A stretch of 34,400 nucleotides of DNA from NCBI RefSeq assembly GCF_009725235.1, contig NZ_WJFC01000136.1, positions 1 through 34,400 on the forward strand, in the 5' to 3' direction. Below, one piece after another: positions 7,441 through 14,563 of this stretch (positions within the stretch are counted from its first letter, which is position 1; each line of letters starts with the position of its first letter). The notes below the pieces were generated by a model. It was not told where the DNA came from. It ran no database searches and saw only the letters and a list, made by a program, of their open reading frames with translations. A program made the position numbers and the translations under genes. This DNA comes from Scytonema sp. UIC 10036. GTDB lineage: Bacteria; Cyanobacteriota; Cyanobacteriia; Cyanobacteriales; Nostocaceae.

Positions 7441-8392
7441 ACAACAATGACAATTCTCCCATAACTTCTAAACGCTTATACTTACCGAAGTTCATAAACT
7501 TTTCCGACATGGCATCCGCTACGCTAGGAGTAATCCAGCCTAACTGCTGAAGTATATGAATGGCGGCGGCGTATTTTGCCCGCTTTGCTCCATCAATAAC
7601 TTTAATTGCCAGTCCCATGCCTTCACCGAGCCTGCCAATGCACTGTACTCCTTCAGCACCAGATTTACTAACCAGTTCGCCTGGACTTAAGCGCATTAAT
7701 TCCGTGTCAAATTCTCCTTCTCCTGCTACCATGACTGGATGATGGGTCATGGCACGGACTATGCGCTCCATATCTAAACTGCTACGAGAAGCTAGGTGAG
7801 CATACAGTGCTGCCATTTGCCCAAGTTGTAATAAGTAGGTGGGCGCACCACAATCGTCATGGGCGCTGATAAATTCTTCGGATGGCATTCGCAGCAATTC
7901 CGATACTTTACTCAGAATCAATTGCTGCACTGGGTGTTTGCGCTGCAAATAGTTATTGAGAGACCAATTACACTGCTGACAAACAGCTAGCATTCCAGCG
8001 TGTTTACCAGAGCAATTGTATTCCAGAGGGCTGCGTTTGCCTTCAGGAATAGGGCATTGGAGTGCTGAAGGGTCTACATCAGCCCGCCAAAGAATATTAA
8101 ATGCTTGTCGTACTTGCTCTATCGTTCCCTTGTGGGAACTGGTAATAATTGCTAGGTCTTTGTCGCTGAGGTCATAGCGTTCTAGCGTACCGGCACTAGT
8201 CACAGCGAGTGCTTGAAACGGTTTTAGTGCTGAACGAACAAATGTACTTGTTTCAGCATTACCAGCAACCGATAGAACACGTCCGCGATTGTCACAGATC
8301 GCGGCTTGGACTATGTGCTTTGACTCTATAATGCCTTCTCGCAGTAACCTAACTTCTAGTGCGGTGGCTTGTGTTCGTTTTCCCATTGTCAT
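7439..8392 (-). CDS. L-asparaginase of the Rhizobium (asparaginase II, PF06089) type
   Basis: 317 residues; hydrolyses L-asparagine to aspartate and ammonia in the cytosol. It belongs to the thermolabile family, unrelated to E. coli AnsA/AnsB. By comparison with the Rhizobium etli enzyme, the catalytic Ser/Lys tandems are visible as RSALKPFQ (Ser54, Lys57) and SSHKGT (Ser86). The metal-site residues are NCSGKHAGM (Cys127, Lys130) and DDCGAPT (Cys181), and KSGAEGV lies near the C-terminus. ATG at 8390-8392, with a second ATG two codons on. It is separated from CGLD27 by the heptad repeat at 8430-8537. Complete and of family length. Confidence 0.92.
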   Translation of the reverse strand: MTMGKRTQATALEVRLLREGIIESKHIVQAAICDNRGRVLSVAGNAETSTFVRSALKPFQALAVTSAGTLERYDLSDKDLAIITSSHKGTIEQVRQAFNILWRADVDPSALQCPIPEGKRSPLEYNCSGKHAGMLAVCQQCNWSLNNYLQRKHPVQQLILSKVSELLRMPSEEFISAHDDCGAPTYLLQLGQMAALYAHLASRSSLDMERIVRAMTHHPVMVAGEGEFDTELMRLSPGELVSKSGAEGVQCIGRLGEGMGLAIKVIDGAKRAKYAAAIHILQQLGWITPSVADAMSEKFMNFGKYKRLEVMGELSLL

Positions 8393-8429
8393 GGGTAAAA
8401 ATATACCATAATTGTGTCAATTGTCCTCA

Positions 8430-8537
8430 GTCATTGGTCATTGGTCATTAGTCATTGGTCATTGGTCATTGGTTCTTAGTTTTAAATTTTTTACAAAGGA
8501 CAAATGACAAAGGACAAAGGACAATTGACTAATGACT
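8430..8537. repeat. Heptad-repeat foldback, inverse copy of the 609-718 element
   Basis: GTCATTG/GTCATTA units fill 8430-8474, and CAAAGGA/CAAATGA/CTAATGA units fill 8495-8537, separated by an AT-rich loop. The halves are partly complementary. Order and sequence match the reverse complement of the 609-718 repeat. Confidence 0.75.
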
Positions 8538-8539
8538 AT

Positions 8540-9040
8540 TTAAACTAAGTGCCAAACTATAGTACCAGCAACGAACAACACAGCCAAGCCAGCAAAAGAA
8601 ATTTGTAATCTCTGAAGAATGGGTTTGATGGAGTAGGTCACTATCAGTCGATCGCGTGTTACGATTTCCTGTGGTTTTGTCCAGGTTTGACCGTCGTACC
8701 AACCAGACTCTTCGTAAAAAATAATCGGACTCATAAGGCGATCTCGTACATAAGACCAACCCAAATATAACCGCGTCAGTACTAATATGACTCCGACACT
8801 TGCTCCTGCGGCACTACTAAGAATAAATTGTACCGTGTGCTTGTGTGGAGCAAAACTTGCCGCCGCTATGGGTCCTGCTACTATTGACGATAAACCCCAA
8901 ACGATCGCGATTTTAGTGATATACTCGCTCCAATTCAAGGTACAGTCACGAAATAGCCAGGACGATTTTAATTCTTCGTACTCATTGAGCGGTTGTTGTT
9001 CTGTAGGTACTGGGCAATTTGAGACCGAAGATTTTATCAT
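8540..9040 (-). CDS. CGLD27 / Ycf36-family membrane protein (DUF1230)
   Basis: 166 residues. The family is conserved in cyanobacteria, algae and plants ('conserved in green lineage and diatoms'); its plant member affects photosynthetic performance, but the biochemical role is not settled. Visible features: the family start VPTEQQPLNEYEELKSSWLF, a first membrane segment around 44-62 (IVWGLSSIVAGPIAAASF), a second around 74-92 (SSAAGASVGVILVLTRLY), the conserved core YEESGWYDGQTWTKP with DRLIVTYSIKPIL, and a third membrane segment at the C-terminus (LAVLFVAGTIVWHLV). It lies 36 bp behind rsfS on the same strand and is probably co-transcribed with it. Confidence 0.92.
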   Translation of the reverse strand: MIKSSVSNCPVPTEQQPLNEYEELKSSWLFRDCTLNWSEYITKIAIVWGLSSIVAGPIAAASFAPHKHTVQFILSSAAGASVGVILVLTRLYLGWSYVRDRLMSPIIFYEESGWYDGQTWTKPQEIVTRDRLIVTYSIKPILQRLQISFAGLAVLFVAGTIVWHLV

Positions 9041-9076
9041 GTTGGCTAACTCCCACCGTCTGATTTACAAAGCTGG

Positions 9077-9538
9077 TTACTCCAGTTCACGCGATTTTGT
9101 CGTGGATGTTGTATAATCTATACGTTCTGCGTGTCCCCAGAACGCTTCTAAATTATAAAATTCCCGTTCCTTGGGAAACATAACATGAACAATAACTTCG
9201 CCGTAATCCAATAGCACCCATGTTGCTTCTGATTTCCCTTCTGTCCGCAAAGGGCGTCTTGACCAGTCAGTTTCTAATTTATCTTCCACGGCATCGGCTA
9301 TCGCCCTAACCTGTACCCTGGAGTAGCCTGTCATCATGACGAAGTAGTCCGCCAAGTAAGAGACATCTCCTATCTTAAGTATCAGAATATCGCCTGCTTT
9401 GCGGTCAGACCCTGCTTCAGCTATAGTCCAAGCCATCTTTCCACTCACATCGTTATCATCTATGAGTGGGCTTAGAGCTGAACTGTTTGTTACTGTGACA
9501 GATTGTCTTGGGAAATTTGTTTGAAAAGAATCAGTCAT
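9077..9538 (-). CDS. rsfS: Ribosome silencing factor RsfS (Iojap family)
   Basis: 153 residues. RsfS binds ribosomal protein uL14 on the free 50S subunit and blocks joining with 30S when nutrients are low. Core motifs are present: [19 protein letters not shown], then [26 protein letters not shown], then [20 protein letters not shown] and [15 protein letters not shown]. The family core is about 110 residues; the first 35 residues here are a Ser/Thr-rich extension of the kind seen in cyanobacteria. ATG at 9536-9538 overlaps the upstream gene by eight bases, suggesting coupled translation. Confidence 0.95.
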   Translation of the reverse strand: MTDSFQTNFPRQSVTVTNSSALSPLIDDNDVSGKMAWTIAEAGSDRKAGDILILKIGDVSYLADYFVMMTGYSRVQVRAIADAVEDKLETDWSRRPLRTEGKSEATWVLLDYGEVIVHVMFPKEREFYNLEAFWGHAERIDYTTSTTKSRELE

Positions 9539-9800
9539 TAAACCTCATCTGCTGTATCTTTTTAGTAAGATTTTTTACAATAACTGTCAAACGGTCGAGA
9601 ATTGGAATGGATTTGCAACTGTGAGACTTGGTTTTTTTGAATACTAACAAAAAAACAGGTGTCTGTGCATTATGCTCTACACCTAACAGCCAACGATTGC
9701 CATCGTTGGAGAAACCAATGACGCCTTGCAATGACTCGCCGAATGAATCAAACCAGAATTTTCCAGTCAAACTTTGAGAGTGCAGTCGCAGGTCAACCAC
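9531..9800 (-). CDS. Small hypothetical protein translationally coupled to rsfS
   Basis: 89 residues from a GTG at 9798-9800; no ATG is available between it and the upstream in-frame stop. It begins [20 protein letters not shown] and has [20 protein letters not shown] in the middle, a beta-rich pattern, with a basic C-terminus. There is no signal peptide or membrane segment. I do not recognise the family. Its stop overlaps the rsfS start (ATGACTGA), which supports it being a real gene in that operon rather than chance. The GTG start lies close to a HIP1-like GCGATCGAT site. Confidence 0.5.
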   Translation of the reverse strand: MVDLRLHSQSLTGKFWFDSFGESLQGVIGFSNDGNRWLLGVEHNAQTPVFLLVFKKTKSHSCKSIPILDRLTVIVKNLTKKIQQMRFND

Positions 9801-10118
9801 AAAGCGCGATCGATATTATTCACATCAAATGTATCTATACCTAGGATAGCATTCAGAGTCTTGACATAACAAATGCAAATGGAGGCGATCGCCAAATCCT
9901 GTTGATTGTTGACTGTCAACAGTTAACAGTTAGCAAACAACAGCCCATTGCAATAGCCGTGACCGTTGGCAAATCAGGATAGTAAGGCTGTGTAGAGTGT
10001 ACCCTGTCGTGGAGGAAATTAGCCCTACTTTTTAGATGCTATGGTGTCGCATACTATCTGATTTGCAATTCCTGGTCTGGCTATTAAAATTCACAATGAT
10101 ACAAATGCTTCTGATGTG
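9801..10118. other. Intergenic region with a structured foldback
   Basis: No gene is seen in these 318 bases between two minus-strand genes. It holds a HIP1 site near 9883-9891 (GGCGATCGCC), a short AACAGTT tandem repeat around 9918-9935, and the 97-base foldback described separately. It should also contain the promoter of the rsfS operon. Confidence 0.6.
9969..10065. other. 97-base foldback, possible structured RNA or miniature element
   Basis: GCAAATCAG-G-ATAGTA (9969-9984) pairs with TACTATCTGATTTGC (10052-10065 plus one base) with a single bulge. Between the arms a GGCT/AGCC pair and an ATGC/GCAT hairpin are possible, so a branched fold can be drawn. It is downstream of the glycosyltransferase start-distal end and upstream of the rsfS unit. 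Function is unknown. Confidence 0.4.
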
Positions 10119-11390
10119 TCACACTTCCTGTTCCGACACAATTTTTGGCTCAATCACTGAATTCTCATCTGTCAGCGAGTAAAACAGATATTCATACTGG
10201 CTTAAGGCTTGCTCAAAAGAATATTGCTCAACAGCAAATTTACGACTGTTATATCCCAAAGTTTTGACTTTTTCTGGATGTTGATACAAATCTAAAATTG
10301 CATCTGCTAAAGCTTGTGGATCTTCTGGAGGGACAATCACCCCGCCGCCACTTTGTTTAATAGCTCTTGCTGCCGTACCATTTTTAGGAACAGAAGCAAT
10401 CAATGCCCTACCACTAGCCAGTAAAACTTGAATTTTCGAGGGCATATTGAAGGAAATCACATTTTTCTTCTGCACAACCAAACCTACGTCAGCCGCAGCC
10501 AACATTTCTGGCAAAGCTTCGCGGGGCTGAAAAGGTAGTAGTAAAACGTTATTTGCGCCAAACGCACGACAAGCATTCTGCAATCGCTGTAAACCTTTCT
10601 CCTCACCAACAATGACAAAAGCAATCTCTGGAATATGGCGCAGCATAGCAGCCGCTTTGACAACAGTTTCCAAACCTTGGGTGAGCGCGATATTACCAGA
10701 ATATGAAATAACAAATTTGCCCTCTAAGTTGTGTTTTGCGCGGAAAGCGTTATTTTCTTTAGACAGAGGACGAATAAAGTTGGTATCAACCCAGTTAGGA
10801 ATTTGGACTATTTTTCTTCCTGGTACGCCTTTAGCCTGCAAGTTATCCACAAAACCGTCAGCGATGACACTGATTTTGGTAGCACTTGAGTAAGCAAATT
10901 TTTCTAGTAATGCAAACGTTCTAATAAGCCATTTGTTCTTCAACAAACCAACGTGAACAGCCGCTTCTGGCAGTATATCCTGGAGATTTAAGACAACGGG
11001 GCAGCTGTGCAGTACGCCAAGAAGAGCAGTTGGCAAACAACTAGGTAGAGACGGAGAAGTCGAAAGAATAACGTCTGGACGCCAACCGAACAGCGCAGGG
11101 AAGAAACTTGTGAATACGTAGCTTGCATCCAGTAACATTCTATCCAGCAGATTAGGCTGCGGACGAATCCAGACATAACTCCGTTGAATTTCAACCCCAT
11201 TTTTGTACTCGGTTTGGTACCATTTGCCCCGATAGTCCTTGTAGATCTGACGTTCCGGGTAGTTGGGCATAGCGGTAACGACACGCACTTGGTGTCCGCG
11301 CTTAACCAACCCCTCAGCGAGTTCAGTCATCAAGGGAGCGATACCAATCGGTTCTGGGTAATAGTTGTACGAGTAAATCAAAATACGCAT
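10119..11390 (-). CDS. Family 4 glycosyltransferase (WcaI/WbuB-like)
   Basis: 423 residues with a GT-B fold. The N-terminal half begins MRILIYSYNYYPEPIGIAPL, the acceptor-side signature of WcaI/WbuB-type enzymes, then GLVKRGHQVRVVTAMPNYPE and the WRPDVILSTSPSLP region. The C-terminal half binds the nucleotide sugar: KFVISYSGNIALTQGLETVV, then FVIVGEEKGLQRL, then the 'P....MPSKIQ..LASGRALIA' stretch and GGGVIVPPEDPQALADAI. It transfers a sugar to a growing polysaccharide or lipid-linked oligosaccharide in the cytoplasm. Together with the sugar transferase 740 bp upstream it suggests exopolysaccharide or envelope glycan synthesis. Complete, ATG at 11388-11390. Confidence 0.92.
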   Translation of the reverse strand: MRILIYSYNYYPEPIGIAPLMTELAEGLVKRGHQVRVVTAMPNYPERQIYKDYRGKWYQTEYKNGVEIQRSYVWIRPQPNLLDRMLLDASYVFTSFFPALFGWRPDVILSTSPSLPSCLPTALLGVLHSCPVVLNLQDILPEAAVHVGLLKNKWLIRTFALLEKFAYSSATKISVIADGFVDNLQAKGVPGRKIVQIPNWVDTNFIRPLSKENNAFRAKHNLEGKFVISYSGNIALTQGLETVVKAAAMLRHIPEIAFVIVGEEKGLQRLQNACRAFGANNVLLLPFQPREALPEMLAAADVGLVVQKKNVISFNMPSKIQVLLASGRALIASVPKNGTAARAIKQSGGGVIVPPEDPQALADAILDLYQHPEKVKTLGYNSRKFAVEQYSFEQALSQYEYLFYSLTDENSVIEPKIVSEQEV

Positions 11391-11781
11391 AATAAGTTAT
11401 TCTTGTACTCCTAGTCTGAAGAACCCTGGTGTCTTTTAATGACAACATTTGCTTGTGACCTGTTTCCGCACGTCATACGTGCTTAACTAAAATTTTCGCT
11501 TCAGAATTATTCAAATGTCAGTTCTTTTTGGTGAAGATTAAGTAAAATTTTATGCTTAATTTCTGAGGTACGTAAGGATTTTAGAGTTAATAATATTTTG
11601 TCTTTATAGTTTTTAAATAGTGTATATACTTAGAGATAAATTTTATTTCTTTAAGATAGAACCCCGATTTAAAAATGGAATAAATAGCGTAAAAACAATG
11701 GATTTCAGGCTAAATTTTGGAAAAATCTTTGGATTTTGACGGAGAAAAGTTAGACCCCAATACTGCAAGGGCTGAGCAAAT

Positions 11782-11965
11782 TGTAGGTTGGGTTGAACAA
11801 TAGTGAAACCCAACAAATGTCTGTCAATGTTGGGTTTCGTTCCTCAAACGCCAGTAAAGGTGCGGAGGGAAACCCTCCTATGGCGCATTCGCGCCACGCA
11901 CACGGTTCAGGGCTGGCTCCCCAACCTACGTGTTTTCGCATTTTTAGGCATAACTGACAAGTATT
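11782..11965 (+). repeat. Foldback repeat (TGTAGGTTGGGT family), copy 1, interrupted
   Basis: It begins TGTAGGTTGGGTTGA and has the internal hairpin AACCCAACA / TGTTGGGTT. After the interruption it resumes with CCCAACCTACG and ends GACAAGTATT. It matches copy 2 (21458-21569) once bases 11848-11919 are removed. Confidence 0.85.
11848..11919. repeat. 72-nt two-hairpin element inside copy 1
   Basis: The inserted segment has two perfect hairpins: GGAGGG-AAA-CCCTCC (11864-11878) and TGGCGC-ATTC-GCGCCA (11881-11896). It interrupts the repeat exactly where copy 2 reads CTCAA-CCCAACC without a gap. No target duplication is clear. Confidence 0.65.
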
Positions 11966-11970
11966 AAGTT

Positions 11971-12003
11971 AGACCCCCGACTTCTTAAAGAAGTCTGAGG
12001 TCT
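11971..12003. repeat. Hairpin repeat AGACCCCCGACTTCTT, copy 1
   Basis: AGAC(C)CCCGACTTCTT pairs with AAGAAGTCTGAGGTCT around a short AA loop. A related copy lies at 28871-28903. It is a dispersed intergenic hairpin; function unknown. Confidence 0.6.
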
Positions 12004-12040
12004 GGAATTAGTAACTTTAGCTGAGTACAGACAATAAAAA

Positions 12041-12075
12041 AACACGGAGAAAAATACTGAAAATTCCTCCGTGTT
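12041..12075 (-). terminator. Terminator of the STAS-sugar transferase gene
   Basis: AACACGGAG / CTCCGTGTT stem of nine pairs around a 17-base AT-rich loop. On the minus strand it is followed directly by a run of T (seen as A's at 12035-12042 on the plus strand). It sits 59 bases after the gene's stop. Confidence 0.75.
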
Positions 12076-12133
12076 CCTAGTATTCCTAGTATAAAGCTTG
12101 CTAGTGAGGGCTAAATTCGATATGACTAATTGT

Positions 12134-13156
12134 TCAAACAGCCCCACTGTTTTTGTTAAACAGAATAATGACTGTTCTAAAAATCAGCTTCAAATCGTAC
12201 ATAAAACTCCAATTCTTCTGATACTGTAGATCCATACGAATGACATCCTCAAATTTACGGATAGTAGAACGACCATTAACTTGCCATTCTCCAGTCATTC
12301 CAGGTTTGACGTCCAAACGCTGCCATTCTGGAACCTCATAACGCTCAACTTCGTCTGGTGTAGGTGGTCTAGTTCCTACTAAACTCATATCTCCTTTTAG
12401 GACATTCCAAAATTGTGGTAGTTCATCTAAACTAGTACGCCGTAAAAAACGACCTACTTTGGTAACTCTTGGATCGTTGTCTATTTTAAAAAATGCTCCT
12501 TGTACCTGATTTTGCTTTTCTAGTTCAGCTTTGCGAGCTTCAGCATCAATGTACATGGAACGAAATTTCCAAATCTGAAAGCGCTGTCCCATCCAACCAC
12601 AACGGGTTTGACAGAAGAAAATCGGACCTGAACTATCGAGCCTAATAGCAAGCGCAATAGGAACCAACAAAATCCCTGTAATTAACAAACCAATTAATGA
12701 CCCCACAATATCTGTAAACCGTTTCATCCAAGAACGGACAGAAGGATGGGTAGCGGGTAGTTGCTCTTCTAATTGGCGGTTGAGCGATGGAGTTTCCCCT
12801 TGAGACTCTAGGTTGAAAACTTTGTCTAACCCTGTAAGATTAAGTACTGCAGTGACCTGCGGGGTCACGTTGCGAAGTGTAAATTTAATATTTTTTTCTT
12901 GAGCTATTTTGAGGTTACTGACTAAAGCGCCTAAACCACTACTATCCATGAAAATAGTTTGATGAAAATCAATGATAATTTCCATTGGGCTGGGAGTTCG
13001 TTCAGTTATCTCTTGGCAGGTTTGCTTAAAAGCTACAGCCTCTAGCACACTTAATCGTGTAGGTACCTGCACAATTGCCGTGTCATTTGAAAACATTACG
13101 GGAAAATTCACCTCTTTGGGTTGGCTAGTCATGAAGCCCTGCACTTTCATTGCCAT
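12134..13156 (-). CDS. STAS domain fused to a polyprenyl-phosphate sugar transferase
   Basis: About 340 residues; I prefer ATG 13156 (MAMKVQGF), while a TTG at 13174 would add six residues. The first 115 residues form a STAS (anti-sigma-factor antagonist) domain, with [20 protein letters not shown] carrying the DSSG serine that is phosphorylated in SpoIIAA-like proteins. The rest is a bacterial sugar transferase: [12 protein letters not shown] and a membrane segment (about 150-170), then [39 protein letters not shown], and [12 protein letters not shown]. Such enzymes place the first sugar phosphate on undecaprenyl phosphate at the inner membrane. The fusion suggests phospho-switch control of polysaccharide initiation. 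Complete, with a terminator behind it. Confidence 0.93.
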   Translation of the reverse strand: MAMKVQGFMTSQPKEVNFPVMFSNDTAIVQVPTRLSVLEAVAFKQTCQEITERTPSPMEIIIDFHQTIFMDSSGLGALVSNLKIAQEKNIKFTLRNVTPQVTAVLNLTGLDKVFNLESQGETPSLNRQLEEQLPATHPSVRSWMKRFTDIVGSLIGLLITGILLVPIALAIRLDSSGPIFFCQTRCGWMGQRFQIWKFRSMYIDAEARKAELEKQNQVQGAFFKIDNDPRVTKVGRFLRRTSLDELPQFWNVLKGDMSLVGTRPPTPDEVERYEVPEWQRLDVKPGMTGEWQVNGRSTIRKFEDVIRMDLQYQKNWSFMYDLKLIFRTVIILFNKNSGAV

Positions 13157-13202
13157 GTCTATATAATTTGCCAAACATATTGTGTTCTAGCAAATAGTCA
13201 CT

Positions 13203-13219
13203 ACTGATAGTTTATCAGT
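13203..13219. promoter_or_regulatory. Palindrome in the promoter region of the STAS-sugar transferase gene
   Basis: ACTGATA-GTT-TATCAGT is a perfect 7-bp inverted repeat about 47-63 bases upstream of ATG 13156. It could be an operator for a dimeric regulator or a leader hairpin. No known site is recognised. Confidence 0.35.
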
Positions 13220-13506
13220 GGTAAAAATTACTAATTACTAGAGAGTTAGTTGAGAGGGGTTATCGTTAGGAACGATTCACAATAGAACAAGAAGTTATTT
13301 AAAGTATGAGGTTTGAAGAATAAAGGATGATACAAGCATAAAGGATAAAAAAACGAAGTCTGAATTACTTTATACTTCAACTTCCACTTCTTTATTCTTT
13401 ACTTTTGTCTTAAATTCATACTTCATGCCTTATACTTCATACTTCTTTCATGAAACACATTCTTGTCCTTGTGCCAACGAAGGCGCATACACATTGCTAA
13501 CATCAC
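13220..13506. repeat. AT-rich intergenic DNA with degenerate heptad repeats
   Basis: No gene is seen before queE. Between about 13310 and 13446 are degenerate units such as AAAGGAT/ATAAAGG on the left and ATACTTC/TTATACTTC on the right; the two sides are partly complementary, another foldback of heptads. The queE promoter must lie within or after this. Confidence 0.55.
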
Positions 13507-14304
13507 ATGACTGCTAAAACTACTCTTACACCTACCGCACGCCTCATAGAAATTTTTTCTGCCATACAAGGAGAAGGACTGAATGTAGGAACACGCCAGA
13601 TCTTTATTCGCTTTGCTTTGTGTGACTTGCGCTGTCACTTTTGTGATAGCACTCATACTTGGAATGCACCCGCCACTTGTAGGATAGAACGGACTCCCGG
13701 ATTGCGTGACTTTGAAACTTACTCCAATCCCGTTCCACTACCTATGTTACTCCAGTGGGTCGAGTGGCAAAATTTGCCTTTCATACATGATACTATCAGC
13801 CTAACAGGAGGCGAACCCCTTCTGCACGCATCATTCTTGCTAGAGTTCTTGCCTCAAGTGCGTTCTGTTACGGGTTTGCCAATATACTTGGAAAGTGGCG
13901 GACACCGTCCAAAACAACTAGCGACAATATTACCCTATTTAGATTCGGTAGGGATGGATTTTAAATTGCCGAGTACTAGTGGCGAAAGTTACTGGCAAGA
14001 ACACGCAGAATTTCTCCAACTCTGTTACACCTCAAAAGTAGAAGTTTTTGTTAAGCTAATTGTTTCTCAAACAACTAACCCCTCAGAATTAGAACGTTCT
14101 GCAGAATTAGTGGCATCTGTCGATCCATCGATCCCGGTCTTTTTACAACCCGTTACTCCCGTAGAATCTTCTCTAAAATTGACAGATAAACCTCAACTTG
14201 CGCCTTCTCCAGAACAAGTTTTAACTTGGCAAGCTTTGATGAAGCGACTAGTTAAGCAAGTACGGGTGATACCTCAGACTCACAAAATGCTGAATCAGCT
14301 TTAG
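13507..14304 (+). CDS. queE: 7-carboxy-7-deazaguanine synthase QueE
   Basis: 265 residues. A radical-SAM enzyme that converts carboxytetrahydropterin to 7-carboxy-7-deazaguanine in queuosine/preQ0 synthesis. The N-terminus has the substrate-binding EIFSAIQGEGLNVGTRQIF, then the iron-sulfur motif ALCDLRCHFCDSTHTW with Cys39, Cys43 and Cys46 (CX3CX2C spacing; QueE forms vary from the usual CX3CX2C only by insertions). SLTGGEPLLH is the SAM-binding GGE motif, and GMDFKLPS is a later strand. ATG at 13507 gives the expected start. No ribosome site is obvious. Neighbouring genes are unrelated. Confidence 0.94.
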   Translation: MTAKTTLTPTARLIEIFSAIQGEGLNVGTRQIFIRFALCDLRCHFCDSTHTWNAPATCRIERTPGLRDFETYSNPVPLPMLLQWVEWQNLPFIHDTISLTGGEPLLHASFLLEFLPQVRSVTGLPIYLESGGHRPKQLATILPYLDSVGMDFKLPSTSGESYWQEHAEFLQLCYTSKVEVFVKLIVSQTTNPSELERSAELVASVDPSIPVFLQPVTPVESSLKLTDKPQLAPSPEQVLTWQALMKRLVKQVRVIPQTHKMLNQL

Positions 14305-14430
14305 TTGATGGTTAGTGGTTAGTGGTTACTAGGGGCGCAATGCCTTGCGCCCGTACATAGTTAGTGGTTAGTGGTATTTACAAATTTGGTATCTTACCAC
14401 TAACAACCAACAACCAACAACTAACTAATT
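14305..14430. repeat. GTTAGTG / CAACAAC short repeats with a GC hairpin
   Basis: GGTTAGTG units flank a perfect hairpin, GGGCGCAA-TGCC-TTGCGCCC (14333-14352), and are followed by the complementary ACCACTAACAACCAACAACC. The whole can fold back. The hairpin could slow transcription leaving queE but has no T-run. Confidence 0.6.
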
Positions 14431-14563
14431 CATAAAGAAGCTATCAAGTAGAAACTTTATTTTGTGAAATTTTGATGTTATAAATAGTAGATTTTAAAAG
14501 ACTTAACCTATTATTAATACGGAAGACCGATGCTAAAAAAAGCAAGTTTCTAAAAATGTGACC

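Larger units (their letters stand above)
11391..12133. other. Intergenic region rich in nested repeats
   Basis: 743 bases without a credible gene. The first 390 are AT-rich and hold only a small palindrome, GCACGT-cat-ACGTGC at 11468-11482, about 80 bases upstream of the glycosyltransferase. The rest is occupied by the foldback repeat copy 1, its 72-nt insertion, a second hairpin repeat and a terminator, each listed separately. Confidence 0.7.

Noticed and set aside
11750..12147. Small minus-strand open frames in the repeat region
   Set aside because: They are translations of the foldback and hairpin repeats and lack ribosome sites.
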